From: Clostridium transplantifaecale
GTDB lineage: Bacteria; Bacillota; Clostridia; Lachnospirales; Lachnospiraceae
DNA length: 64,000 nucleotides
Assembly (NCBI RefSeq): GCF_900626075.1
Contig: NZ_UYZY01000005.1
Location: forward strand, 62,001 to 126,000
Reading direction: 5' to 3'
The position numbers and the translations under genes were made by a program. Shown here in pieces: positions 1 through 8,478 of the stretch (positions are counted from its first letter, which is position 1; the number at the start of each line of letters is the position of its first letter). Below the pieces are notes generated by a model. The model was not told where the DNA came from. It did not search any database and was given only the letters and a program-made list of their open reading frames with translations.

Positions 1-1
1 G

Positions 2-781
2 GGGGAATACGAAAAAATAGCAGATGAAGCGGTAAAGGTCATCCCCGGCGTTTTAGACGAAACCCTCGCAGACAGCGGGGGTTCCGGCCAGAACGCCGGT
101 TCTGTCGGTAAAGAGGGGACGGATGGCGCTGTTACTGACAAAGTGGATTTGAACAGGACCCTGGTCATAGACTTTGACAGCCTGAAGAAAAAAAATCCCC
201 AGATACTGGCCTGGGTAGATATACCAGGAACCGGAATCAGCTACCCGGTGGCACAGACGCAGGATAACGAGTTTTATATTACTCACGGCATTTACGGACA
301 GAAAAGCAGTTCCGGAGCAGTTTTTATGGATTATAGGAATAAGTCCGATTTATCGGATTCCAATACGATTCTGTTTGGCCATAATATGAGAAACGGTTCC
401 ATGTTTGCGGGACTCAGGCAGTTTAAATCGCAGTCTTACCGCAATAGCAGGCCGTATGTGGATTTGTATTTTCCGGATCGGAAAGTAAGGTTTGAAATAT
501 ATTCCTGTTATGAAGAGACGGCCTCCGGGGATAATTTTCCCACCTCATTCGCCGGAGAAAGTGACAGGGAGGCATTTATATCGGCCGTTTTGTCACGTTC
601 CCTTTATACTACGGGGATTGTACCAGATGAGGACAGCCACACACTGATGCTTTCCACCTGTACGGGGAAAGGATACAGCCACAGACTTGTAGTTCATGCA
701 GTGGAATTGGAAACAGCAGCAGAAGCAGAATCAACCGGAGAAGTGGATACGGAACAGAAAATGGATATAAACGGGAAATAG
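2..781 (+). CDS. Class B sortase, 5' end outside the window
   Basis: Membrane-anchored cysteine transpeptidase that joins sorted proteins to the cell wall. The reading frame is open from base 2, so the N-terminal membrane anchor lies upstream; the first internal ATG at 143 is not the real start because the sequence before it matches the stalk of the second sortase at 15326-16165. The catalytic His lies in FGHNM, the Cys in LSTCTGKG and the Arg in SHRLVVHA, the class B pattern. It is nearly identical to the second sortase through the catalytic domain and differs mainly in the stalk and tail. It is followed by a terminator, so it probably closes an operon lying upstream. Inference: that operon may be a sister of the matrix locus described below. 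Confidence 0.9.
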   Translation, partial: GEYEKIADEAVKVIPGVLDETLADSGGSGQNAGSVGKEGTDGAVTDKVDLNRTLVIDFDSLKKKNPQILAWVDIPGTGISYPVAQTQDNEFYITHGIYGQKSSSGAVFMDYRNKSDLSDSNTILFGHNMRNGSMFAGLRQFKSQSYRNSRPYVDLYFPDRKVRFEIYSCYEETASGDNFPTSFAGESDREAFISAVLSRSLYTTGIVPDEDSHTLMLSTCTGKGYSHRLVVHAVELETAAEAESTGEVDTEQKMDINGK

Positions 782-864
782 AAGCAGGCAAATAGAAACA
801 GACAAATAGAAACAGATGGGAATCAGGAAACGAATCAATAGGCATATATAAATCAGTAAACAAT

Positions 865-907
865 AGGAGTATGTGATAGCAAAATATTGCTACGCATACT
901 CCTTTTT
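865..907 (+). terminator. Rho-independent terminator after the first sortase
   Basis: AGGAGTATG pairs with CATACTCCT around a loop that itself contains TAGCA/TGCTA, and a run of T follows. It ends the sortase unit before the regulator gene. The 300 bases between the sortase and the regulator otherwise hold A-rich imperfect repeats (781-840) and the palindrome at 991-1022. Confidence 0.75.
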
Positions 908-990
908 CTGCATAATTAGAAGATTTTACCATAAGCGTTAAATTCTTCCCAAAGTCCTTGGACGAAACACAACCGCCATGTGCTAAAATG

Positions 991-1022
991 AGTAACTGAT
1001 AAAAAGGATCGTACAGTTACAG
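991..1022 (+). repeat. Interrupted palindrome in the leader of the BTAD regulator gene
   Basis: GTAACT and AGTTAC are separated by 17 bases and lie just after a possible extended -10 (TGCTAAAAT, 981-989). Related elements occur at 16388-16414, 34188-34217, 44287-44332, 41349-41385 and 55511-55545, each near a transcription start. Confidence 0.5.
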
Positions 1023-1081
1023 GGAACGGCATCGGAGATGAGACAGCACTGAACGGTAATGTTGGAAGAGGCGATGGAAGT

Positions 1082-2335
1082 ATGGGAACAGAAAAAAACA
1101 ATACAGGGAATGAGCATGTACTGGAAGTGTATACATTGGGGGGATTTGCACTCGTATACAACGGAAATGAGGTTATGCCCGGTAAGAGCGGAACATCAAA
1201 ACTGGTGCAGCTCCTGCAGCTTGTGTGGCTTCAGGGTGAAAAAGGTATCGGCAAGGATCAGCTGATGCGGCTGATTTTTGACAGAGACAATGTAATGGAT
1301 TTGAGCAACAGCCTCAATAATCTGATTTATCGTATGAGAAAGCAGATGGCATTGACGGGGATGCCCGAAGGCAATTATATCACTCTGCGGGATGGAATAT
1401 ATGTGACGGACGATACGGTAGAAGTACGGGTAGATGCTATCGAATTCGAGAAGATGGCGGAAAAAGCATCTGCCGCATCTTCGGAGACTGAGAAATACCA
1501 TGATTATCTGCATGCGGTGCAGTTGTACCGGGGTGAACTGCTGCCGGCAATTTCCACGGAAACCTGGGTTACCATGGAGAGCCTGCGTCTGAAACGTATT
1601 TATGACAGATGTGTGGATTGGCTTGGGAAGTATTTAAAGGAACAAAAAGATTATGATATGATGTACCATATTTATTCTAATGCGGCTAAACTCTATCCGT
1701 TCGACAGCTGGCAGGTTTCTCAGATTGACAGCCTGCTGTGCAAGGAAGAATACAAGGAAGCATATCGTTTATACGATAAAACAGTGCGCATGTATTCGGA
1801 TAAGATGGGACTCCCTCCGTCAAAGGAAATGCTGGATTGTTACAAGGCGATGGGAAAGAAATTTAAGAACCAGCCTGGTAATTTGCAAAAAATCCAGTCT
1901 GAATTAGCGGAAGAAGCGAAAGAACCTGAAAATTCCGGGGCAGGGGCTTACTATTGTTCATACCCCAGTTTTATCGATACATATCGTCTGTTAAGCCGCA
2001 TTATAGAACGGAGCGGTCAGTCTGTATTTTTGATGCTCTGTACGCTGGTTGATTATGAAGGAAAATTCATTCAGAATCCGGAGAAGCTGAGAAAGCGGTC
2101 GGAGGCCCTGAAAGAGGCAATCGGCCTTTCAATCAGGAGATCGGACGGCTATACGAAGTACAGTGACTCCCAATACCTGATTCTGCTTACGGGAACCAGG
2201 CAGGAGGACTGCTATATTGTATTTAACCGTATAATCAGGGAGTTGAAGAGACTGGCCGGAAGCAGGGCGGAGATTAATTATAATGTCACGTCGCTGGCTG
2301 AATTAAAAGGAATAGAAAAAGAACGTGGAAAGTAA
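1082..2335 (+). CDS. BTAD-domain transcriptional regulator with degenerate GGDEF-like C-terminus
   Basis: A 417-residue likely regulator of the surface locus downstream. Residues about 15-115 look like the winged-helix domain of SARP/AfsR-type proteins (LGGFALVYNG start, then a DNLSNSLNNLIYRMRKQ-like helix). Residues about 120-260 form the bacterial transcriptional activator domain of TPR-like helices (YRGELLP, YDMMYHIYSNAAKLYPFDS, YKEAYRLYDK). Residues about 290-410 resemble a GGDEF fold (FLMLCTLVDYEG, then RRSDGYTKYSDSQYLILL), but the catalytic GG(D/E)EF loop is absent, so cyclase activity is not expected. The ATG at 1082 follows GGAAG closely. The gene has its own terminator. Family assignment is by pattern only; control of the locus is inferred from position. 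Confidence 0.7.
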   Translation: MGTEKNNTGNEHVLEVYTLGGFALVYNGNEVMPGKSGTSKLVQLLQLVWLQGEKGIGKDQLMRLIFDRDNVMDLSNSLNNLIYRMRKQMALTGMPEGNYITLRDGIYVTDDTVEVRVDAIEFEKMAEKASAASSETEKYHDYLHAVQLYRGELLPAISTETWVTMESLRLKRIYDRCVDWLGKYLKEQKDYDMMYHIYSNAAKLYPFDSWQVSQIDSLLCKEEYKEAYRLYDKTVRMYSDKMGLPPSKEMLDCYKAMGKKFKNQPGNLQKIQSELAEEAKEPENSGAGAYYCSYPSFIDTYRLLSRIIERSGQSVFLMLCTLVDYEGKFIQNPEKLRKRSEALKEAIGLSIRRSDGYTKYSDSQYLILLTGTRQEDCYIVFNRIIRELKRLAGSRAEINYNVTSLAELKGIEKERGK

Positions 2336-2367
2336 ATAATGGTTTTATTTTCAAAATATTAAAAGGG

Positions 2368-2412
2368 AAGCCGGTAAATACAGTGAAAAAACTGTGTTTA
2401 CCGGCTTTTTTC
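2368..2412 (+). terminator. Strong terminator after the BTAD regulator
   Basis: AAGCCGGTAAATACAGT pairs with ACTGTGTTTACCGGCTT around a short A-rich loop, followed by T6. This separates the regulator from the surface operon. Confidence 0.9.
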
Positions 2413-2544
2413 TGCCTGCTTGAAATTTTTTTGTCAATTAACAATCACATTTTGAAGCAAAAATTACAAAAAAAACCATGTTTATTATTATTTTTGTTAT
2501 TGGTCATTTGTTAGAATTCATACAGAAAGCAAGGAGTGATACAG

Positions 2545-3006
2545 ATGATACGAATTACACAGAGTAAAATTTCGGTACCAAACCTTTTGAATATATGTGT
2601 GGATCATGTTGACCAGGGAGACTATTCCGGGAAGATATGGAACTTGTATGAAAAAACTCCGGTTACCTACGTTAATACGATGGATATGCTGAGAAAGATG
2701 GATTTGTTTTTTAACAGGCTGGACTTTCCGCAGGAATCAACAGTTTGCCGAAGCTTTGGCAAAGCGGCCGAAAGAGGAAAGAAAAGACAGGAGGAGGCAG
2801 TGAGACAGATGGAACCTAGTGAGATGTTCAGGAACAAGGGAGAAAAAGCAACCTTTATTATCAATGTAAAATACAGACAGAATGCCACCTGGCAGGGTGA
2901 GGTTATCTGGGTCGATAAAAAAGAAACAAAATTTTTCCGCAGCGCATTAGAACTGCTCAAGTTGATGGACAGCGCCATGGACACGCAGGAAATGAGCGAA
3001 GGTTAA
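2545..3006 (+). CDS. Unknown 153-residue protein at the head of the surface operon
   Basis: I do not recognise this protein. A GTG at 2536 lies in the ribosome binding site, so the ATG at 2545 (AAGGAG eight bases upstream) is the better start. The protein is soluble-looking, without a signal peptide or membrane segment. Its middle is rich in Arg, Lys and Glu (around KAAERGKKRQEEAVRQ). Its C-terminal half has a compact beta-like stretch (FIINVKYRQNATWQGEVIWVDKKE) followed by a helix (FFRSALELLKLMDSA). It lies eight bases before the giant VWA gene and about 200 bases after the regulator terminator, so it is probably the first gene of the surface operon. A role in control or assembly is possible, but nothing in the sequence proves one. 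Confidence 0.6.
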   Translation: MIRITQSKISVPNLLNICVDHVDQGDYSGKIWNLYEKTPVTYVNTMDMLRKMDLFFNRLDFPQESTVCRSFGKAAERGKKRQEEAVRQMEPSEMFRNKGEKATFIINVKYRQNATWQGEVIWVDKKETKFFRSALELLKLMDSAMDTQEMSEG

Positions 3007-3014
3007 GGAACAGG

Positions 3015-6000
3015 ATGATGAGGAAAGGTGGAAAAGCAATGAGTTCTGCAGATAAATTAGCACTCAGAATTAAAAAAAGAAGAGCGGCGCACGGTATTTG
3101 GCGCAGAAGGCTGTCATGGATGCTGATTACATGCCTTTGCATAACAAACATCAATCTTGCGGTGTTTGCATCAGAGTCCATCGGCGGGGACGGAAGTCTG
3201 GCGGCCAGCCCGTCAAGCGCTACTGCTTCCGAAGCAGATATATGGATGCCGGAAGACTCTCTCACGGGAGAGGAACTTCTGGAAGAGGCTGAGAGAGCAG
3301 TCACCAAAGGATGGAAGTTTGATTTTGGCAGTATGACGAAGAAATTAAGCGGAGATTCAGAGGATGATAACAGTGTAAACTATGAACAGTATAAAGAACT
3401 GTTTGACGGATATTCCAGTTTTACCCTTTTCAAGGATAACGGCGAGGATGGAAGACTGGGCGGTGAGGGAAAATCCTCCTACGGTTACATAATCGTGCGT
3501 CTGGAAAAGAGCCGTTATATGGAATACAGAAACGGAGAGTCTGCTGCATCACCTTCCGTGGCGGAGAGCAGTGCAGACGACGGCGACGTAGCTACAGATT
3601 CCGAAACCGACAGCATAGGAGGCTACAAGCTAAACGGTGATGAGAGAATCATCTTCCTCTATATGAATGGAAGTGATGAGGAAGTAACTTTCCATCTGAA
3701 TCTGGAGGACATCGAAACCTCAGAAGTAGTTGTACCGGCAGCAGATTATTTCTTAGAAGAAAAAGAGGAAGAGACGGCAGCAACGGAAGTAACGGAAGAA
3801 ACCGAAGAATCAGGTACAAAGGCCGATGAGATAACAGGAGAGCCGGAGGACGGTAAAGAGCCCGGCGGAGCCGGCGGCTCAGGCTCAGGAGTTTCAGACG
3901 GTTCGTCGGTAAGCGGCGGTTCAGAGTCAGGGAACACATCGGACTCAGGGGATAAAGCAGATACCGCTGGGGACGCGGACACCGGTAAAGAATCAGATTC
4001 CGACAAGAATACGGATGCTGATGGTAAAGATACAGACAGCGGCAAAGACGCGGACAGCAATAAAGATACAGACAGCAATAGAGACACAGACGGCAATAAA
4101 GATACAGACAGCGGTAATGGGGAAGACAGTGTCAAAGATGCTGATGCCGATAAGAACACCGATACGGATAAAGGAACAGACAGCGGCAAAGATACCAATA
4201 CTGATGCCGGTAAAGATACCGATTCAGATAAGGCAGCGGATACCGACAAAAATGCAGATTCCGATAAAAAGGCCGATTCAGACAAAAGCCAGAGTTCCGA
4301 TAAGAACCAGGGTGCAGCTCATGATAAAGACAGCGCCGGCAAGACAGAATCAGGAAGCGATAAAGGGTCTGCCGATAAATCGGGAAGTGATTCTGACAGC
4401 GGCAGCGCAGGTTCCGGCAGCAGTGATTCCTCAGGAGAAAAGACAGTTTCTATCTCCAGCTACAATGTTCCCAGAGTCATGGGACCCAACCCGGATGCAA
4501 CAGGGGAAGAGGAAGATGACGATATCAGCTTTGAGGAATGGTCTGAGGATGATGAGGAAGATGACGAAGAAGATGAAGAGGATGACTACGGCTATGATGA
4601 TTCCAGTGCAGTCTACGATGAAGAGGACGGTATCATTCATCTCAATATGAATCTCCTTCCTGCGGTAGTGGTACAGACCCGGAAAGAGACTCCAAAAACT
4701 AAGGGCGCGCTCAAAATGTTCTCTCGGTCGAAAACGGTGGATGAACAAATAAGGATGGTAGCGGCGGAGACATCGCCGAGAGCGTTTAGTACAGGGACAA
4801 AGACTTATCATAAGCAGATTGAGTATAAGGGAGATGGTAAGTATGACCTGCATCTGGATGTAGCAGGTTACAGCCCGGCATTTGATATTGTACTTGTTAT
4901 AGATAATTCTGGGAGTATGTATGATAAGGGATACAATAAAACATTGAAAAACATACTCACAGAGAATAATAACAATGATGTGGATAAAACAAAAGGTTTT
5001 GTTGGTTATGTACTGAGTCAGGCTCCGGGAAGCAGATTTGCCGTGGTCAAATATGATTCACTTGCAGAACCGGTACTGGACTGGAATTCAGATGAAGGAA
5101 ATATAAAATCTAAAATCAACGGTTTAAGCCGGCCGAGTGAATCGTCATATGGTAAATCACGAGGTGGAACGAACTATGAGGATGCTTTAAGAAAAACTGA
5201 GGTTTATTTAAATAATAGGGGAAATTCATCCAGAACTCCTATGGTGATTTTCCTAAGTGACGGATTACCTACATTCTATAACCAACATCAGAAGGACAAT
5301 ACTGACACAGTTAAATATAATGATCTTCCCAGCAGTGATCAGGGTTGGGGAATTGGTGGAACAGGATGGAATCAAAGTGGTAATACTTCTAAAGAATCAC
5401 TAAATGCAGGAAAAGAATTTTTTGCATCAGTAATGAAAAAAAGTCAACCCATTATTTACGGAGTCGGTTTTGGTGAAGCTAAAATTCAATATTTTGAGCC
5501 AATTGTTACAGGAAAAGAAAACTCCAGCGATGATGGCAAATCGAGGATTCTTGTTGATAATGGAAAATCATTAACTGAAAATTTTGAAGTAATCAAAGAA
5601 AACATGAAGCTTAAAAACGCAAGAATCATCGATAAGTTAAGCGAAAATGTCGAGTTGCCTGCAAACTGGGAACAGACGGCAAAAGTTTATGAGACAAATA
5701 CTTCTGGGAGCAAAACGCAGTTGCAGAAAGGCAGAGGTTATCAATCACTTGGTTACAATGAAAGCACAAGAGAAATTACACTGTTTTTTGGAAAAAGCAA
5801 AGAATTAACAAAAGGCAATGTTTATGAGCTAGTTTTTGAAGTCGAAGTCAGTAAGACGGCGAAAGATAAGTATGTAAGTGATGGTTACCAATATCCAGAT
5901 AGAGGGGATGCTGATACAGATTATAACACTAGAACAAGCAGCGGCCAGGCCGGTTTTTATTCGAATGATAATGCATTATTAATATATGGTGCAACCGCAG

Positions 6001-7820
6001 ACATGACGTTTACTTATCCGAAGCCGGTTGTCCAGGTAGATATTAATGCAAAACCGGAACACAGAAAGTATATCGAGGATAAAACGGATGGAACTTTTGA
6101 GCTGACACTGGATGTGACCTCGGATGTGGGTACGATAACAGAAGAAACGACGAATGTTTCACCGGCTGATATAGTATTTGTGTTGGATCGGACAACGAGT
6201 ATGGATCTTGCAGTAAGCGGAAGCAGTTCAACCAGATTAAAGGTTGTAAATGGTGCAGTTGAGAAAATGATGAATGAGTTACATTCGCAGGAGTATGACA
6301 TCTCTTATAAGGGAGTGCAGTTTGCGGGTAGTACAGGAAGCGACGAGGATCTCAATATTATTCCAAGTGATGGTACATGGTTGCAGACTAAAGGCACATA
6401 TAATAATAATTTAAAAATTACAGATACAGCCATTTATACAAGACCAAACCCTGCGCTAAGAAAAGGAATTGGAATATTAAAAACTGGTTCTCCGGCTAAT
6501 CAGGAGAAGGAAGGAACAAAAAAGCATATTATATTTCTGACAGATGGAGCACCGCAGTATGTAGGTATAAATTGGGGCAGTGATGGCATAGAACGGTCAA
6601 CGACGCAAGAAATAGCTGACTTGGAATCAAATCCACTTGACTTTCCATCAGGAACCATTGTCCATATTATAGCTTGTGGCATAGATTTAAGGGCTACTGA
6701 TAATACTTCCAAATGTGCTAAACAGTATTTAGAAAAAATAAAGACAGTTGCAGAAGCGAAAGGAGCAACTGTAGCAACTTATCAGCAGGCATTAAGTGTT
6801 GAGGAAGTAAACACGGTTTTTGAAAAAATAACAGACAGCATTATATCAACGTCAACTACTGTAAAAAATGTTAAAAATGCCGTAATCACCGACAAGCTCA
6901 GCGAATACGCAGAATTTGTCAACCCGGCAGCAGATGCAGTTAGAGTTTCTGTAGGCGGGAAAACATTAACCAGGGGAACAACAGAGTATAGCAACGTAAT
7001 TGATAGCATTACTTTTTCACCGGAAGAGAACCCCAACACGATTACAGTTACCTTCAATCCCCAGTACGTATTGGAGAAAGACGTTACCCACAGTATTAGT
7101 TTTCCTGTGAAACCAACGGCTAAGGCTTATGCCGAGTATTCAAAAGGGTATCTTCATGAAGGAGATTCAGGAACTGATGTACCCGATACAGATGAGGCTG
7201 ATTATACAAGTTCCGGTAAAGCTGGTTTTTATTCAAACTCTGAAGCAACCTTAAGGTACACCTTTGGAGATAAGCAAAATGAGATGGAATATAAAAAACC
7301 GGTTCTCCAGGTATCACAGGGCAGACTTCAGATACGAAAGGTAGTCGAAGGGAACAAGGTTGCATCCGATGCAGATAAAGAATTTATTATTCATGTAAAG
7401 GATGAAGATGGAAATACATATACGTCAGTGGTTTTAAAAGATAAAGAAGAAAGCCCTTACATCTATGTAAATGGGACGGCCACATTTGTAATAACAGAAT
7501 CGGTTCCGATGGAATATGTAAAACAGTCGGGAATTGTGATAACAGACGTAAAAACTGGCGGTTCGTCTTCCAGTTCTAATGGAACAGTAACAGTAAAACC
7601 TGGGGATGACCTTCTTGTTGAGATTGATAACACCTTGACTCACAAAAACTATTTCCACAGTGATGACGCCGTTACCAACTACACAACCGGTGACCGTAAC
7701 GTACCGTTTAAAGACAGCCGGGAAGGTGCTAAAGCGGTGGCAGAGAACCAGCCTAAAGCAGGTCTGGCGGGAGATGATGAAGATAACACGATGACAGAGG
7801 AGGGAGAGACGCTTGAGTAA
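3015..7820 (+). CDS. Giant secreted protein with two von Willebrand factor A domains
   Basis: A 1601-residue extracellular protein, probably an adhesin or structural part of the surface assembly. A basic N-terminus and hydrophobic segment (about residues 30-52) form a signal peptide. A low-complexity Asp/Ser/Lys/Thr region spans about residues 320-435 and an Asp/Glu run about 498-535. The first VWA domain starts near residue 620 with a metal-site motif DNSGS (D630-S634); the second starts near 1050 with DRTTS (D1058-S1062). Each is followed by a beta-rich region containing KAGFYSN or QAGFYSN. A beta-sandwich-like domain begins near LQIRKVVEG (about 1437). No LPXTG motif, membrane tail or other anchor is visible at the C-terminus. 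The alternative start at 3039 has a good AAAGGTGG site and is equally likely. The next gene overlaps by 8 bases. Confidence 0.85.
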   Translation: MMRKGGKAMSSADKLALRIKKRRAAHGIWRRRLSWMLITCLCITNINLAVFASESIGGDGSLAASPSSATASEADIWMPEDSLTGEELLEEAERAVTKGWKFDFGSMTKKLSGDSEDDNSVNYEQYKELFDGYSSFTLFKDNGEDGRLGGEGKSSYGYIIVRLEKSRYMEYRNGESAASPSVAESSADDGDVATDSETDSIGGYKLNGDERIIFLYMNGSDEEVTFHLNLEDIETSEVVVPAADYFLEEKEEETAATEVTEETEESGTKADEITGEPEDGKEPGGAGGSGSGVSDGSSVSGGSESGNTSDSGDKADTAGDADTGKESDSDKNTDADGKDTDSGKDADSNKDTDSNRDTDGNKDTDSGNGEDSVKDADADKNTDTDKGTDSGKDTNTDAGKDTDSDKAADTDKNADSDKKADSDKSQSSDKNQGAAHDKDSAGKTESGSDKGSADKSGSDSDSGSAGSGSSDSSGEKTVSISSYNVPRVMGPNPDATGEEEDDDISFEEWSEDDEEDDEEDEEDDYGYDDSSAVYDEEDGIIHLNMNLLPAVVVQTRKETPKTKGALKMFSRSKTVDEQIRMVAAETSPRAFSTGTKTYHKQIEYKGDGKYDLHLDVAGYSPAFDIVLVIDNSGSMYDKGYNKTLKNILTENNNNDVDKTKGFVGYVLSQAPGSRFAVVKYDSLAEPVLDWNSDEGNIKSKINGLSRPSESSYGKSRGGTNYEDALRKTEVYLNNRGNSSRTPMVIFLSDGLPTFYNQHQKDNTDTVKYNDLPSSDQGWGIGGTGWNQSGNTSKESLNAGKEFFASVMKKSQPIIYGVGFGEAKIQYFEPIVTGKENSSDDGKSRILVDNGKSLTENFEVIKENMKLKNARIIDKLSENVELPANWEQTAKVYETNTSGSKTQLQKGRGYQSLGYNESTREITLFFGKSKELTKGNVYELVFEVEVSKTAKDKYVSDGYQYPDRGDADTDYNTRTSSGQAGFYSNDNALLIYGATADMTFTYPKPVVQVDINAKPEHRKYIEDKTDGTFELTLDVTSDVGTITEETTNVSPADIVFVLDRTTSMDLAVSGSSSTRLKVVNGAVEKMMNELHSQEYDISYKGVQFAGSTGSDEDLNIIPSDGTWLQTKGTYNNNLKITDTAIYTRPNPALRKGIGILKTGSPANQEKEGTKKHIIFLTDGAPQYVGINWGSDGIERSTTQEIADLESNPLDFPSGTIVHIIACGIDLRATDNTSKCAKQYLEKIKTVAEAKGATVATYQQALSVEEVNTVFEKITDSIISTSTTVKNVKNAVITDKLSEYAEFVNPAADAVRVSVGGKTLTRGTTEYSNVIDSITFSPEENPNTITVTFNPQYVLEKDVTHSISFPVKPTAKAYAEYSKGYLHEGDSGTDVPDTDEADYTSSGKAGFYSNSEATLRYTFGDKQNEMEYKKPVLQVSQGRLQIRKVVEGNKVASDADKEFIIHVKDEDGNTYTSVVLKDKEESPYIYVNGTATFVITESVPMEYVKQSGIVITDVKTGGSSSSSNGTVTVKPGDDLLVEIDNTLTHKNYFHSDDAVTNYTTGDRNVPFKDSREGAKAVAENQPKAGLAGDDEDNTMTEEGETLE
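3970..4320 (+). repeat. Low-complexity Asp/Ser/Lys/Thr repeat inside the VWA gene
   Basis: Degenerate repeats of about 18 bases encode units such as KDTDSG, KDADSN and KNTDAD. They form a flexible acidic stalk between the N-terminus and the VWA domains. The repeat units differ at many third positions, so this is an old array rather than a fresh expansion, but unit number could vary between strains. Confidence 0.75.
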
Positions 7821-8478
7821 AATGCTGAAAAATCATATAAAGTTAATCGGCGTCGCCCTCATGGCAGTGATTGCTCTGGGAATCTTCGGAACCGGAGCAG
7901 TCATCAGGCACAGCATGGCCATGACGAACGAAGTAAGGACGCCGACGGTTGATGTTGCTGTGGAAGAAGAAATAGGGAATGTATGGTGGGGAGAAAAACA
8001 AAAAGAAGTTTCATTTAGGAATACCGGAAATGCTGATGTTTTCATCCGCGTTGCTTACGCCGAGAGCTGGATTGTCAACCAAAATGATACTGAGACGACT
8101 CTCCCAAACCAAAGCGGAATTCCGGCAGAGGACGTTGCAACAAAAAACTGGACGTCGGGATGGAGTAGCGGATCTGAATGGCAAAGAGGAACCGATGGCT
8201 GGTATTACTACAAGAAGGTTTTAAAACCTGGAGACGCAACCCCCGATATTCTTGAATCGGTCACTTTTCCGCAGAATTATACGGACATTCGTTATGCAGA
8301 CGCGGAATACCGTCTCCATTTCCAGGTCGAGGCAGTGCAGGCAAGCGACCAGCTTCAGGTAAGCCAGGACGCTGTGAAGGAAGTCTTCAGCATGGAGGTA
8401 GAACCGACGGCTGGTGATGACTGGCAGAACAAGAAATATGATACAACGCTTACTTGGAAAGGAGGCAGTCAGGCATGA
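7813..8478 (+). CDS. SipW-locus matrix protein paralog 1 (divergent)
   Basis: First of seven tandem paralogs of the TasA/CalY/BsaA type, 221 residues. The start is taken as TTG at 7813, because AGGAGG (7798-7803) is nine bases upstream while the ATG at 7822 is too far away; this overlaps the VWA gene stop and suggests coupled translation. A hydrophobic N-terminus (residues about 11-30) lacks the usual AYF cleavage signature. The shared features are present: a beta domain with FRNTGNADVFIRVAYAESW, a WYYYKKVL block followed by LESVTF, and YRLHFQVEAVQAS near the end. Its role is probably a secreted structural or accessory subunit. Confidence 0.75.
   Translation: MSKMLKNHIKLIGVALMAVIALGIFGTGAVIRHSMAMTNEVRTPTVDVAVEEEIGNVWWGEKQKEVSFRNTGNADVFIRVAYAESWIVNQNDTETTLPNQSGIPAEDVATKNWTSGWSSGSEWQRGTDGWYYYKKVLKPGDATPDILESVTFPQNYTDIRYADAEYRLHFQVEAVQASDQLQVSQDAVKEVFSMEVEPTAGDDWQNKKYDTTLTWKGGSQA

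Noticed and set aside
3746..4285. Antisense Ser/Leu-rich frame opposite the acidic repeat
   Set aside because: It is the complement of the Asp/Ser repeat; repeats without stops on one strand often leave the other strand open. No ribosome site and no plausible protein.
3970..4320. CRISPR-like regular repeats
   Set aside because: The units are codon-based and in frame with a protein, without constant repeats or unique spacers, and no cas gene is in the window.
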